From contig JAUWJC010000267.1 of NCBI GenBank assembly GCA_030607895.1, forward strand, positions 1 through 6,189: DNA of 6,189 bases. The letters are read 5' to 3'. A program made the translations under genes and the position numbers. This document shows positions 5,621 through 6,189 of the stretch, in pieces. The stretch is from Pirellulales bacterium. Its GTDB lineage: Bacteria; Planctomycetota; Planctomycetia; Pirellulales; Thermoguttaceae. The first letter of the stretch is position 1, and each line of letters starts with the position of its first letter. The notes under the pieces were generated by a model. It was not told the origin of the DNA. It made no database searches and worked only from the letters and a program-made list of their open reading frames with translations.

Positions 5621-6189
5621 ATGCAAGTAGACTGGCCCTACGAGTTTCCAGGAGCATATTGGCTGGATGAACGGGAAGATCGTGCCGTTCTGGACGTGCT
5701 GAACAACGGCTCGCTGTTTCGCTATTACGGGCTGGGCAAGCCGAAATACGTGGACGTGTACGAAGCCGCGGCGCGGGAGTTCTACGGTGCCAAGTACGCC
5801 TTGGGAATGAACAGCGGCACCGGGGCCCTGATTACGGCCATGACGGCGCTGGGGATCGGCCCGGGGTGCGAGGTGATTTTGCCCGCCTTCATGTGGGTGG
5901 CCTCCGTCGGGGCAATCGTGCAAGTCAACGCGATACCCGTGCTGTGTGAAGTTGACGATACACTCAGCATGAGTCCCGAAGACCTCGAAAAGAAGATCAC
6001 CCCAAGGACCAGGTTGATCATGCCGATTCACATGGCGGGTAGCCCATGCGACATGGATGCGATTATGGCGGTGGCCGGCAGGCACAAAATCCCCGTGCTG
6101 GAAGACTGTGCCCAGTGCAACGGCGGCAGTTTCCGCGGCCGAAGCGTCGGTGCCTACGGCGATATGGCCATTTTCAGCCTGCAACTGAA
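5621..6189 (+). CDS. DegT/DnrJ/EryC1/StrS-family PLP aminotransferase, N-terminal 189 residues (cut by window edge)
   Basis: This is a cytoplasmic, fold-type I PLP enzyme expected to aminate a keto-sugar or keto-cyclitol using glutamate or glutamine. Visible family features, in order: the N-terminal GSLFRYYGLGKPKYVDVYEAAA (30-51), the cofactor phosphate loop MNSGTGAL (63-70), VILPAFMWVASVGAIV (85-100), PIHMAGSPCDMD (135-146), and LEDCAQCNGG (160-169), in which D162 would contact the pyridine nitrogen of PLP. The sequence ends at FSLQL, just before the place where the family's NK catalytic lysine and the GEGG loop are expected, so the active-site lysine cannot be confirmed. No stop is reached; full-length members run about 370-420 residues. 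The start has a strong ribosome site. It lies 147 bases after the regulator on the same strand, separated by the repeat element. Co-transcription is possible, but a separate promoter was not seen. Role in sugar synthesis versus catabolism cannot be decided here. Confidence 0.92.
   Translation, partial: MQVDWPYEFPGAYWLDEREDRAVLDVLNNGSLFRYYGLGKPKYVDVYEAAAREFYGAKYALGMNSGTGALITAMTALGIGPGCEVILPAFMWVASVGAIVQVNAIPVLCEVDDTLSMSPEDLEKKITPRTRLIMPIHMAGSPCDMDAIMAVAGRHKIPVLEDCAQCNGGSFRGRSVGAYGDMAIFSLQL

Noticed and set aside
5445..5657. - strand open frame across the repeat element
   Set aside because: Its sequence is a translation of the hairpin repeats (repeated HPR and STHP pieces), not a protein.

Overview
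The window looks like part of a free-living bacterial chromosome of moderately high GC, probably Planctomycetota. That assignment is an inference: it rests on a large secreted glycosidase-like protein paired with a sodium:solute symporter, and on a hairpin repeat of a kind I recall from such genomes. It has not been confirmed by any search.

Layout. Bases 1-48 may hold the last codons of a + strand gene that starts outside the window. Bases 49-390 carry no convincing gene. From 2178 back to 391 (- strand) lies an SSS-family sodium:solute symporter. It sits 4 bases downstream of a - strand gene (4831 to 2183) for a secreted, multi-domain protein whose central part reads as a TIM-barrel glycoside hydrolase of the clan GH-A type. 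A 93-bp AT-rich gap (4832-4924) separates this pair from a divergent + strand gene (4925-5473) for an XRE-type regulator with a C-terminal cupin domain. An intergenic region follows, holding a 101-bp repeat element with perfect 17-bp inverted ends and two internal tandem hairpins. Finally, a + strand DegT/DnrJ/EryC1/StrS-type PLP aminotransferase starts at 5621 and runs off the right edge.

How it may work together. The secreted hydrolase would release a sugar outside the cytoplasm and the symporter would import it. The XRE-cupin protein would sense a small molecule and control its own gene and the divergent pair. The gap contains two near-consensus sigma70-type promoters pointing in opposite directions and interleaved, so that their -10 boxes overlap by two bases and each -35 lies past the other's start site. 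A perfect palindrome (AGACGTCT) sits where one bound protein could affect both. This promoter switch and the 101-bp element are the most notable observations. The aminotransferase hints that the wider locus handles an amino- or keto-sugar, but its place in the same regulon is uncertain because the repeat element intervenes.
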